Source of the DNA: Aedes albopictus | Taxonomy: Eukaryota > Arthropoda > Insecta > Diptera > Culicidae | Reading direction: 5' to 3' | Assembly (NCBI RefSeq): GCF_035046485.1 | Contig: NC_085136.1 | Span: forward strand, 161,197,963 to 161,261,962 | DNA length: 64,000 nt | In this document: piece after piece, positions 44,114 through 54,254 of the stretch | Layout: the number at the start of each line of letters is the position of its first letter | Position numbering within the stretch: the first letter of the stretch is position 1 | Notes under the pieces: generated by a model | The model's input: only the letters and a program-made list of their open reading frames with translations | What the model was told of the DNA's origin: nothing | The model's database searches: none | Translations under genes and position numbers: made by a program

Positions 44114-44210
44114 GGGGCGATTTCTTCACCCTGGCTTAAGCGTTAAGACAGGTTTAACTGTATGGGTAAGCCTGGCTTACCGGTTAAGCCGAGGTGAAGA
44201 AATTGGCCTC
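44114..44210. mobile_element. Second Harbinger-type MITE copy
   Basis: The left end GGGGCGATTTCTTCACCCTG is identical to 41527; the right end is mutated (GAAATTGGCCTC). TAA precedes the left end. Nested in the foldback element. Confidence 0.8.
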
Positions 44211-44355
44211 AACTATTATATTGTATATTTCAAGCATAACTTTTCAATTCGACGTATCTCGCAAAAGTAAACAAATCCGGATTATCAGCTGTGTGTTTGA
44301 TTCGCAATGGATTCTATTTGATGCACATCAATTTATGTCAATTTAGAACTCAAAC

Positions 44356-44595
44356 AATTCGGCACCAACATTTCAAAAGGGCGTAACTGCATTTACAACC
44401 AATGCCTTCTCACTAAGCTGTGGAGCGTATCCCATCCCTCTCGAGCAATCCACTAGCACAAAAGAAAGATAAAATCCTCCTCTTTCGATTAATGGATATG
44501 AATTGCGTGAGATGAATGAAATACGATCCACAGCTCTGTGAGAAGGCATTGGTTGCAAAAGCAGTTACGCCCTTTTGAAATGTTGGTGCCGAATT
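44356..44595. mobile_element. Palindromic MITE, 240 bp
   Basis: Arms of about 85 bp: AATTCGGCACCAACATTTCA continuing AAAGGGCGTAACTGC from 44356, with the complement ending at 44595. The spacer is about 70 bp. Confidence 0.8.
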
Positions 44596-45339
44596 AAAGA
44601 GTGTAATTTGTAAAACGACGTATCTATCGTTTTCGACGCAGCGGTGGCTACGTTCATCAAAGTGAATTTGATTTTTAAGTTCGTTTCGTTTTGAGTTTTT
44701 AATTTCCACAAAATAAAACCGTTTTTACATTGATTGATGAACTTAAATTTTATTGAAGAAAAAAAAGAAATAGCTCATTTTACCTGCTACTTTGAAATAA
44801 TAACTGAATCTACCATTATTTTAAAATTGAATTTGAACAACTGAACCTATAATTATTTTGGTCGCCACATGAATAGCTAAATTTGTTCTTATTTTGTTAT
44901 CAATAACTCAAGAATGTCATATTTTGTTATTCACCGATAACAGTTAATTTGGGTCTTATTTTGTTATCAATATCTCAATAATAACTTATTTTGTTCTTCT
45001 ATTTAATCCGCATGCTTTACCATTACTTTGTTATTACAATGGCAAAATAAGTTATTTTTAAGTTTTTCTGCTATCAAAATTTTGTTATTATTTTTGTTAC
45101 TTTAACTCTTATTTCAAACAAACAAATAACACATTTTGCCATTCAAACATTCTGTTTTAATGGTAAAATTTGCCATTCTTTTGCCATTAAGCTCTACCCG
45201 GGAAGTTCGACGATCTGATGAAGTTTTTCAGAGATCAGTGCCAGGGTTGTTAATAGTCGCCGAAGCTGAAGCATAATCACTGACGACAACGGGTAATAAC
45301 AAGTTTGCGTCACTGAGTCAGCAGCTCTTGAATATTTTT

Positions 45340-45600
45340 CTTCAAACACCGTCAGTCAGTTTGCTGGTCGCGACGAAAAAGTTTTGCCGTTTCTCTTTAT
45401 TGGCATTTTCGTTGAGTTGCTTGCATCGCCCTGTTCGAATGAACGAATAATCAGCCTCACGGGAATGGCTGATCAGAAAAAAAAATGCAAAAGTTAAACA
45501 CGCCTTCATTCGGAATCGAACCAAAAACCTTTAGATTGGCAGCACATCAAGCATACCAACAGAGCTAATTCAACAGCTCGAGAGGACCGAGGCCAAATCG
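45340..45600 (-). mobile_element. tRNA-derived SINE-like unit
   Basis: The minus strand has box A TAGCTCTGTTGG (45567-45556) and box B GGTTCGATTCC (45522-45512) at tRNA-like spacing. A TTTTTTTTT run, a possible pol III stop, follows at about 45485-45477. The intervening sequence does not fold as an obvious canonical tRNA with an amino-acid identity I can name. Boundaries are approximate. Confidence 0.5.
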
Positions 45601-45829
45601 TCAATCAAAGCGAACCAGTCAATCGCCTTGCGTCTGCTGTCGGATGCCAAGTGACGAATGCGTGTTCATTTTCGTCTTTGCAAAAGGAGACAAAAGAGAA
45701 TGACGAAAACTATAGCTCCCTGTTTTATTTTCGGTTCATCCTCGTCGTGGTTCCTTTGTCGGTCGGGGATGATGATGCAAGTGACGGAGTTTTATTTGGT
45801 GACGAACTTTTTTAGTTTATCGTCGTTGG

Positions 45830-46740
45830 TCAGTGACGAAACAGATGGTTACCAACCCTGCAGTGCGCAGTGCTGCAGTCAATTACTCCTGTTAAATGCA
45901 GCAAGCTGCAGGACACGACTGTTGCTCAGCGGGCGGAGCAAATCAACAAGCAGCGACTCTGCAGAAACTGCTTCAAAAAGGTTCGTGTACCACACGATGC
46001 TCCATTTCGGCAGGCCCTTGAGTAGCGGTTATGTAGCAAAGCCACCAGTTCCTGCTAGTGCTCTCAACCTGTTTCGCAAGCGCAAACCCGTTCAAATTCA
46101 GCTCCAGCAGCACACCATCAACAGCAAAATTGTACGAAACCACAAAGCCAGACTCAAACAGCATCAATTCAGCCAGCCACACAGACACAATCCACATCAT
46201 CATAACCGGTGATTCGCTCACACAACACACACTTACAACCCACCACTGACCCACAACCTCCAATTTCTCTTCAAACCACTAATTCACTACACGGCTTTGA
46301 CATGGCAACTCATCAAGTCTTGATGTCAACTGCTATCGTGAAGGTGGTGGACCGTTTTGGTAACACCACACTAGCCAGAACGCCTCTGGATTCGTGTTCG
46401 GAGTTCCACATGACCAGTAGCTTCTCCAAGAAGTTGATGTTCCAGGAAAAATCGAATTTCCTAATGATGCAAGGTATCCGCAAAAGCAGCGCGACCTCAA
46501 CAAAATCTGTGGAAGTAAACATCGAACCACGACACTCGTCAAGCTTCTCGTTTGGGATGCAGTTTCACGTTTTGCCAAACATCACCCAAACGTTGCCACT
46601 CAAGCCTGTGCGGATGAATTTACTGGATATTCTTTCCGATGTAGTCCTAGCGGAACCCACGTTTGAAGAGCCCGACCCTATCGACATGATCGTTGGGGCA
46701 GAAATTTACTTCGACCTACTGCGAACCGGAAGTAGAAGTG
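45830..46740 (+). pseudogene. BEL/Pao gag end and protease (copy H)
   Basis: About 45895-45990 encodes QRAEQINKQRLCRNCFKK, the zinc knuckle start of BEL gag. 46300-46730 encodes the protease region: VLMSTAIVKVVDRFGNTTLA, then PLDSCSEFHMTSSFSKKL, FLMMQGIRKSSATSTKSV and VLAEPTFEEPDPIDMIVGAE. The active-site D-S-G reads D-S-C (about 46390), which should abolish activity. It is cut at 46740 by a 5'-truncated RTE copy. Confidence 0.8.
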
Positions 46741-47455
46741 CGGGTAGGTGGGACTGAGCGAAACAGAACAAACCTTGGCAGCGATGTTACGATAGACGGG
46801 AATGTTTTCGAGGTGGTAGAAGAATTCGTCTACCTCGGTTCTTTGCTAACGGCTGACAATAACGTGAGCTGTGGAATACGAAGGCTCATCAATGGAAGTC
46901 GTGCCTACTACGGGCTCCAGAAGAAACTGCGGTCAAAAAATATTCACCCCCGCACCAAATGTACTATGAACAAGACGCTAATAAGACCGGTGGTTCTCTA
47001 CGGACACGAGATATGGACGATGCTCGAGGAGGACCTGCGAGCACTCGGAGTTTTCGAGCGACACGTGCTAAGGATAATCATCGGCGGCGTGCAGGAGAAC
47101 GGTGTGTGGTGGAGAAGGATGAACCACGAGCTCGCTGCATTCTACGGTGAACCCGACATCCTGAATGTGGCTAAAGCTGGACGGAAACGATGGGCAGGGC
47201 ATGTTGCAAGAATGCCGAACAACAACCCTGCAAAGTTGGTGTTCGCTAACCATCTGGTTGGTACAAGAAGGCGTGGGGCGCAGAGAGCACGATGGGCGGA
47301 CCAGGTGGAGCGTGATCTGGCGAGCGTTGGGCGTGACCGACGTTGGAGAGCTGCAGCTGCAAATCGAGTTTTGTGGCGGCAATAATTGCAATTATTGTTG
47401 ATTCAGTGTTATCATGAATTTGATGATGAACTAAATAAATGAAATGAAATAAGAA
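46741..47455 (+). pseudogene. RTE-clade copy C, 3' end only
   Basis: A continuous frame (about 46750-47385) encodes the post-RT region: SDVTIDGNVFEVVEEFVYLG, NNVSCGIRR, KLRSKNIHPRTKC, LIRPVVLYGHEIWTMLEEDL, ENGVWWRRMNHELA, GHVARMPNNNPAKLVFANHL and RRGAQRARWADQVERDLAS. The 3' UTR contains GTGTTATCATGAATTTGATG and a tail AAATAAATGAAATGAAAT to 47455. A typical 5'-truncated insertion, in a BEL protease region. This is the best preserved RTE 3' end here. Confidence 0.88.
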
Positions 47456-48600
47456 CCTTTGCATACGAAGCATTCCTTGAATGGTTCTCGCGTAGCTTTG
47501 CAAGACTCGGAGTTGATAAATGCGTGTTTCTTGTTACTGCGACTCCGTGAAGCAGTGGAGCATGTCTGCAAGACCGTGTTCGCGTCTTGTGACATGGAGT
47601 ATAACCAGGAACTGAAGTCCAAGAGATTTGGTGCCGGATTGCTTCGGATGTACTTCACTGAGTGCACTCTTAGCGTCGGTGGTAATCTTTCAACCAGTTC
47701 GAATTTGGGAGAAGCGTTATACACGAAGTCTCGTACACCGCATACTTCTAATGTTGCCACAAGGTTTTCGACAGTGAGCGCCATATTGTCCAGACTCTCT
47801 AGTCGATCTAATTCCGGGGATGGAAGCGAACGAATTTTCCAAATAGCTTCATGAACGATCCCTTCTGCTCTGCCGTAGAGCATCTTAAGCGTTGAGAGAA
47901 CTCCAGACATATTAAAAGGATGAAGCAGGAGGCTCTTCACAGCATTGAGTGACTTTCCTTTTAAACACTTGCGTAAACGCAGCATGTTTTCCCTGTTAGA
48001 GAAGCTGCACGACTGCGTTGATGAGGTATGGAAAAAACAGAGGACAATTATCAAAGCTGCCTGTGAACTCTGGAAGAGCTTTTGAGACCGCTTGTCTGGC
48101 GGCCAGCTGGCTTCGGTTGACAATACAAATTCCCTCTTCCACAGGGATCGGTTCTGACTGCTTTGCCGGATCGGTCAACCATGGATCCGTGAGAGATTGC
48201 GGTCTCGCTGGAGGAAAAGGGAAACATTAAGGGAGCTGGGTTGGTTGCACGTCCATACTCTTCCTGCAGATTCTCCTCGATGACACCAGAATCTTGGACT
48301 GCTTCTCCGCGTTCTATGTCTCTGATGCATTACGAAACGTAGGACATTTTCTCGAGATCCTCGTCGTCGAAATCTGTCTTGCTATCGCCTTCGCCCTCCT
48401 CCAACATTTCGAACTTCTCCTCCAAGAAATTGTGCTTCAACTTCTTCTGTTCCTCAAGTTTCTGCAACCGCAAATCCATCTTCCGTTTTTCGCTTCCTTT
48501 GTTGCTCTTTCTCCGCATAATTTCGTTTCGCCGCTGTCCTTTGGGGGTGGATTATCCACCTGTACCACTAGTCTGACGTCTTTTGTACTGTGCGGTCGGG
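47456..48600 (-). pseudogene. BEL/Pao gag (copy I)
   Basis: Minus-strand 48518-48330 encodes a charged coiled-coil start (RKMDLRLQKLEEQKKLKHNF). 48123-47456 encodes the gag core: RLRKCLKGKSLNAVKSLLLH, LKMLYGRAEGIVHEAIWKIR, FELVERLPPTLRVHSVKYIR and a CFVCKG knuckle start near 47460. At least one frameshift separates the two parts near 48100-48180. It faces copy H head-on across the RTE insertion. Confidence 0.8.
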
Positions 48601-48709
48601 CACACTGAACATACCAAACTGATTTCGGCTACCCCTTAAATAATTTCACTATCACACTGCACCATTTTACTATCGTCACTATCTGTACATAACTCACAAC
48701 TCCTGCACT

Positions 48710-49010
48710 GATTTGGGCGCGTTATCACACCGGTTTCGTTGACGGCCGCTCGACAATGGACCAGATCTTCACCGTACGGTAAATCCTCCAAAAATCCCAA
48801 TTCTTCAATGCTCACCGGGTTCATCGAATTCAAAACGACAGAATCGATCGCACAGAGCAATGGAAGATCATAGACGAAAATGGAATCTTCCGGACTGACT
48901 AGACTGATCAAAGCAACGATGGACAGTGTTAAAAATTTCGTAAGGGTTTCGGGCGTTCGCCGGGGACTACGACAAGGTGATGGAATCTCATGTGTCATGA
49001 TCTTTTTTCC
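48710..49010 (+). pseudogene. RTE-clade fragment D
   Basis: The plus strand reads GFVDGRSTMDQIF-like words near 48740, then TRLIKATMDSVKNFVRVSGV and RRGLRQGDGIS near 48900-48990. RT blocks without the catalytic FADD. Confidence 0.7.
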
Positions 49011-49847
49011 TCCTAAATCTGTTCAACAGATATCCGGACAGGAAGGTCCGTGTAGTGTGAGGTTCAGGCCGTCTTCTACAACAAAAGTAAAAGCCAGGAG
49101 TACTTTTTCCTCGACTCAAGCACATTACCATTTCAGCCAAACCCTAGGTCTCTCCAGAACCACCAAGAAGACATTGTTTCAGAGGTGCCAGTGCACATCG
49201 CGCCCTCAAGGTTAGCTAAATAGCCAGTAGCAATGACCATCGATGATTCGGAGAGTCCACCAAGATAGCATGATGACGCTTAGCCAGTTTTCAAAGTAGT
49301 CCTCACCACTCCCTTTGTTCTCGGATGGTGGGCAGGCTCAACCACCACGTCCACGCCCAACTGTTTTGCTAGCATCAATAGCTGATGCTTACGTTCTTAC
49401 GCGCAACACGATCAGATCTGTTGAAGGCAAGGGTATAACTACCATCCATGCACTATCAGCTGTGCCAGAAGGTTGCTGACAGTAGGGCCTCCACCTGATC
49501 CGGCCGTTACCGAGGACTCCTTTCCAACCGCGGGCTCGGATCCATTCAAATGTGCCGATGCTACGAGAGCAACGCTACCAGGATGATCTATCTGTGGTCA
49601 CTTAGTTGCTGTAAGGGTCGATTTCGACCGCAGGGCACCGGTATGACCTACGAAGCCGACTCCGAACCCCTGGACCACCTCTTATATCGCGTCTGAACTA
49701 GCCATTCTCCGAATCCACGCGCCACCTCCTATGTAGCTAAAAGACGATGTAGGTGATAGCCGTTGAAACGGCATTGCTGCCAAACTGATCTCTACATATC
49801 CTCTGGACAAGATTGTCCGGAGCTGTGTCCTCTCCGCATGTGGCAAG

Positions 49848-50564
49848 CAGGCTTGATAATCCTCCTCGAAATCAAAAGAGTTTTGCAACATGCTCTAGAG
49901 CGGTGTTTTGCTTTTGCCTCGTTGCGAGGGAGCGAACGAACCCCAAACAGAGAGGCAATAAAAACTGAGCGAGGAAGAGGGGAACAAAAAAGAGCCGATG
50001 ATTATTTCGGGTTTTTGAGTGCGATTTTCGCCCCGAGTGTCTTTCTTTGTATGGGAGTGGAACTCGCGAGAGCTTTTTGAGTGTGAGTGGACGTGAGAAA
50101 CACAACAAGCAATTATGAGTGTTGGATAAGGGCCCATATAGCCGAGGCGGTAAACGCACGGGTATTCAGCATGACCATGCTGAGGGTGACGGGTTCGATT
50201 CCCGGTCGGTCCAGGATCTTTTCGTAAAGGCAATTTCCTTGACTTCCTTGGGCATAGAGTATCTTCGTGCCTGCCACACGATATACGCATGCAAAATGGT
50301 CATTGGCAGAGGAAGCTCTCAGTTAATAACTGTGGAAGTGCTCATAGAACACTAAGCTGAGAAGCAGGCTTTGTCCCAGTGAGGACGTTACGCCAAGAAG
50401 AGGAGGAGAGGAGAGAGTGTTGGACGAACTCCTCGCTGCGCGGCAAGCTCGCGCTCGGTGCTGTTGAGGATTTGCGTTGTGATTTCTGAGTTTTATTTTC
50501 ACTCCTCAGAAAATCGCCAAAATCACTTCCTCATTTTCTCGCGAGGAAGTTTCTGTCAAGCCTG
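49848..50564. mobile_element. hAT-type MITE carrying a Feilai SINE
   Basis: A perfect 8-bp TSD GTGGCAAG (49840-49847, 50565-50572) and ends CAGGCTTGATAATCCTCCTC / CAGGCTTGACAGAAACTTCC. The uninterrupted site is seen in relic A (GTGGCAAGCATGCGG). No transposase. The SINE accounts for 50127-50414. Confidence 0.88.
50127..50414 (+). mobile_element. Feilai-type SINE, complete
   Basis: It starts TAAGGGCCCATATAGCCGAG, has box B GGTTCGATTCCC near 50191-50202, and ends GACGTTACGCCAAGAAGAGG with a purine tail. A 10-bp TSD GAGTGTTGGA lies at 50117-50126 and 50415-50424. It closely matches the copy at 7844-8140. Confidence 0.92.
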
Positions 50565-51189
50565 GTGGCAAGCATGCGGTCACGCATTGTGCGAAAACGC
50601 GGGCACACGAACAAAATGTGTTCCACCGTTTCCTCTATAGTACAAACCGTACATTCGAGGGAACCCGCAGTCAGGTGGAATGTTACTTCCCCATGTCGCC
50701 TGTTATTCCAACTATCTACCCTCGGGATCAACATGTGGGTCCATCTTTCTTTGGTGGAACTAACCCACGCACGCTGCCATTTGACCGTGGAGGCCACCCT
50801 GGCAGCTCTGCATATGCCTCTTGTGCCGCGCATTTCGACGCACTCTTTGTCCTCTCTGATAAGTATGCCGATAGGCACCATACCAGTGATGACACAGAGC
50901 GCATCGTGTGACACGGTACGGTAAGCGCTCGCAATCCTCAGGCACATCAGCCTATAAACACTTTCCAGCTTACCATGGTAGTACCGCTAATTACCGAACA
51001 GTGCCGGGCCGCCATGCTAGTATGGACGTAGAGCCACTAACCAGAAGCTTGCGCTTACTGGCATACACCTCAGAGCTATTGTACATAATCCGGACAGTGC
51101 CACTATAGCTGTAGAGGTTTTTTTTCGCAGAATCACCTTATAGTGCACAAACCGGGCTAAACAGTCGGGGCACGGTTTTCACGAAATCC

Positions 51190-51495
51190 GGCTGATATGT
51201 GTTATGATAGACAGGACACTTTTGAGGTGGTGGAACGCTTCGTCTATCTTGAATCCTAATTTACGGCACACAACAACATTAGCCACGAAATACTAAGGTG
51301 CATCATCAGAGGAAGCCGAGCCTACTGTGGGCTCCACAAGTACCTGCGGTCGAAAAAGATTCACCCTTACACCAAATGTACCATGTACCGCTGATGAGAA
51401 CGGTTGTTCTCTAGTAACACGATACCAGGGTTGTGCTCGAGGAGGACGTACAAACACTCGTAGTGTTCACGCGGCGGGTGCTTAGGACCAGGACT
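51190..51495 (+). pseudogene. RTE-clade fragment E, heavily decayed
   Basis: Plus-strand frames give IRGSRAYCGLHKYLRSKKIH-like and EEDVQTLVVFTRRVL-like words in register with RTE copies A and C. Multiple stops and indels. Confidence 0.65.
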
Positions 51496-51499
51496 CGAA

Positions 51500-51605
51500 A
51501 ACCAAATGTAAAAATTGTTAGCTTGCCAATGGAAACTCTAAGCTAATAACAACGAATGTACTCATAGAGCTCTGAGATGAGAAACAAGTTTGCTCCCAGT
51601 TCAAA
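51500..51605 (+). mobile_element. Decayed Feilai SINE fragment
   Basis: It matches the Feilai body (CCAATGGAAACTCTAAGCTA, CTCATAGAGCTCTGAGATGA, AAGTTTGCTCCCAGT) with many changes. No tRNA head and no clear tail. Confidence 0.7.
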
Positions 51606-53019
51606 TGAAAAACAAGTCGTTTCGGTACCATACTAAAATTAGCAAATTTCCATTCGAGTTCATTTAAATATCTGATCCTAAAATCACTATTACCGCTGGG
51701 TTCGGACGAAGCCCCACTCCCAAACTGAAACGGAAGCTCTGTTATTTCGAGACGCTTGATTTGTTATCTCGAAGAATCGAGATGGTTTTTGCTGCGCCAC
51801 ATTCGCAGTGTTCACTGTCGTCGCCACTCAAATGTATATAATTGCTCCCTCTGCTGAAACGATTCACATGGCGATATTGGATCCGCGGAAAATGTTGCCT
51901 TGGAAAATGTTTAGATGTGTCACAGTGTTGCTTTCGCGTTGCTTTCGGAGAATGGGACCCGATAGAAATTCGATACACCACAGATTCGTTTTATCTTTTG
52001 CGGAAAATCGGATTTCAATGTTTGGTTGGATGGAGAATCGAAGGAAAAAATAAAATTCAGAGCTTTTACGCGACAGCATTCAACGACCTTGACTTGACTT
52101 GACTGCTCGGCTATTGAAACATAAGCATTCAAAGGGTTTCGAACATTTGTTAGGATCACAAATGTGCAATCATTATTTCTGTGCGAAACCAAATGGCCAA
52201 CGGAACAGAACCCCACAGGGAAACGAATTTATGTGGGTTTGCGTGCCTTTCCTGTGCCGACGAAGATCCCGGTGATTTATGACTACATGTGTAGGGCCCA
52301 CGTGCCATATCCATGGCACTTTATCTTATGGAACGATAATTTGATTGCATGAATAAAAGAATCACTGCGTTTGTTTGTTCTTTGCTGGATGTTTCTGCAT
52401 TCTCAAATTTTAAACTCCCTCAACCCAATGTGCGGAAACGATTTGGCACATTGTACCGATTCCGCTCACGTCCGGTGTGCAATTTCTTCATGTTTGCGTA
52501 GCTTTCGTTGCGGTAATGAAAAAATCACACATAGATGGGAGGACTGGAGCAGGAACGTAGTCGGTAGCGTGGAAGTTTTGGTGGTTTTCCGCTCTCGGCA
52601 AAAGGCGCCATAAATCATGTTTTAGGGGGTTTGACTGCGGTGAAACCACACTGATGAAGACGCTTTGTCACATGAGATGCAATCGTCGCCACAGGATATT
52701 TCCATGCGAGAGCAGAGACAAGATAAGAGAATGAAATGTTTGTCTTAGAAAATTGGCTCTGATATTGGTGCCGTTTATGATAATGGAGTTTTCAATGTAG
52801 TTTTCTGGGTCATAAATATGCGTAATGTATGAATCTATTCAAATCATCTGAATAATAAAGAACGATTTATGAGTGTCCTGGTCACCCCGAATCTAGACAA
52901 TATTGGGCTGTCCAGCTCATGGTGAATTTTACTTTAACACATCGTTCTGAGTCTATGATTCTACAAATACATTTCCTTACGCGCTGCTTTCAAAAAGCAA
53001 CGCTTTTATTTCACAGCCT
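51606..53019. other. Unassigned stretch
   Basis: No gene or named repeat. Overlapping frames at 51742-52216 and 52371-52613 show no known domain. Possibly unique intergenic DNA. Confidence 0.4.
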
Positions 53020-53768
53020 GTCCATCGCCGTCCATTCAAATTCTGTCTATCGTTATTCTCTTCGCACGTTTCAACACTTCCTCGATTTACTCCCTCCTCC
53101 TGGCAGCCACCATTGTTTTGTCCGTCAGCAAGCTTTCATCACGGTCGTTGCACTTGATGGGATAAGGATCATTTTCTCCTCACGCTGTTGACAGTTTCGT
53201 AAAACCTCCGTTTGTCATTCTGTTCCATACTGTTTTACTCCTGAGCAACCACTTTTTTTCTCATGCTCTCCATTCTTTTAGTGATAGACGCGTTTTTCGG
53301 CTACTCTTGCTACTCTATGTCGCTCCCTGTTTTTCCGGGTCACCGACCCCAGCATCCGGCTTCTAGCCACATTCTTCTCGACTGTTACCTTCTGGCACTG
53401 CTCGTTGAACCACTCGTTCCTATGTCGTCTTTGAGCACTGTTTATTACCTCTCTCGCTGCCATTCAGATCACTGCATGAATTGACTCCCACGTAGTGTTG
53501 AGATTATCGCTCTCCTTGATCTCACTTATCCGCTCGTCTAGCTTCTGGTGACAGTCAGCTACCGTACCATCTGCTGAAAAACGCTGTAATTTGAAACGCC
53601 CTCCGGAAACACCATGCAATATTTCATCGGAAGGGAGACGTTAAGTGCCTTGTGCACCATCACCAATAGAATAACATATTCTTTGTTCCGAGCCTTTTGG
53701 CTCCCGTGCAATTAGCTATTTTAACTTGGTCAAACACAGCGCTTTGGCTCCTTTTCCTTCTTGTATTC
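53020..53768 (-). pseudogene. RTE-clade relic F, endonuclease-RT linker
   Basis: The minus strand, 53530-53263, encodes RRHRNEWFNEQCQKVTVEKN and VARSRMLGSVTRKNRERHR, the basic linker also seen in copy A. Further words (KRRFYETVNSVRRK near 53200, ISEIKESDNLNTTWESIHAV near 53510) confirm it. It is bounded at 53768 by a palindromic MITE. Confidence 0.7.
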
Positions 53769-54254
53769 GCCGTCGGAAACTGGCCATCAAAGCGACAATG
53801 TTATAAGGTAAGTTGGTTACTAACACTGGCCGATAAATGGAGAATATATTAGGGCTAACCAATTACCAACTGGAGCTGAAGGGCTCGGCATGTGGCATGT
53901 TAGGTCTAACTAATGCACATGAAGGTTGCTCTTCATGTGCATTAGTTAAACCTAACATGCCACATGCCGAGCCCTTCAGCTCCAGTTGGTAATTGGTTAG
54001 CCCTAATATATTCTCCATTTATCGACCAGTGTTAGTAACCAACTTGGGGGCTGTCCATTAATTACGTAAGGATTTATGGGGGGAGGGGGAGTTTGAGAAA
54101 TCTTACGCGCCATACAAAAATTTTTGGGTTCTCATACAAAAAATCTTACAAGGGGGGGAGGGGGTGTCAGAAAATCGCAAAAATTCCCTTACGTAATTAA
54201 TGGACAGCCCCTTACCTTATAACATTCTCGCTTTGATGGTCAGTTTCCGACGGC
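53769..54254. mobile_element. Palindromic MITE, with another MITE inside its right arm
   Basis: Arms begin GCCGTCGGAAACTGGCCATC and run about 160 bp to a centre near 53935 (CACATGAAGGTTGCTCTTCATGTG region). The right arm is split by the element at 54047-54211, whose removal restores arm symmetry. Confidence 0.85.
54047..54211. mobile_element. MITE with GGGGCTGTCC ends, 165 bp
   Basis: Ends GGGGCTGTCCATTAATTACG and complement; flanked by TTG (54044-54046) and TTA (54212-54214). The undamaged arm of the host palindrome gives TTA as the original site, so the TSD is 3 bp with one change. Harbinger-like by target length. Confidence 0.82.

Larger units (their letters stand above)
43749..45202. mobile_element. 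Foldback-like element built from AATGGCAAA words
   Basis: Ends CCCGAGTAGAGGCTAATGGC and, complement, CCCGGGTAGAGCTTAATGGC. Both sides are filled with dispersed words such as TTTGCCATT, AATGGCAAA, TTGTTAT and ATAACAAAA in opposing orientation. AA flanks both sides. Two other MITEs sit inside. No transposase. Confidence 0.65.
49140..51120 (-). pseudogene. R1-clade relic B, C-terminal domain and 3' UTR
   Basis: The minus strand, about 51110-50531, encodes the RT end and C-terminal region (CLRIASAYRTVSHDALCVIT, REDKECVEMRGTRG, RWTHMLIPRVDSWNNRRHGE, VTFHLT, CTIEETVEHILFVCPRF). It resumes beyond a hAT-type MITE at 49847 (RTILSRGYVEISLAAMP). 49140-49700 matches the 3' UTR of relic A at 4258-4800. 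Frameshifted throughout. Confidence 0.82.

Noticed and set aside
50191..50202. Possible tRNA gene at the box B motif
   Set aside because: It lies in the head of a complete Feilai SINE with TSD and tail.
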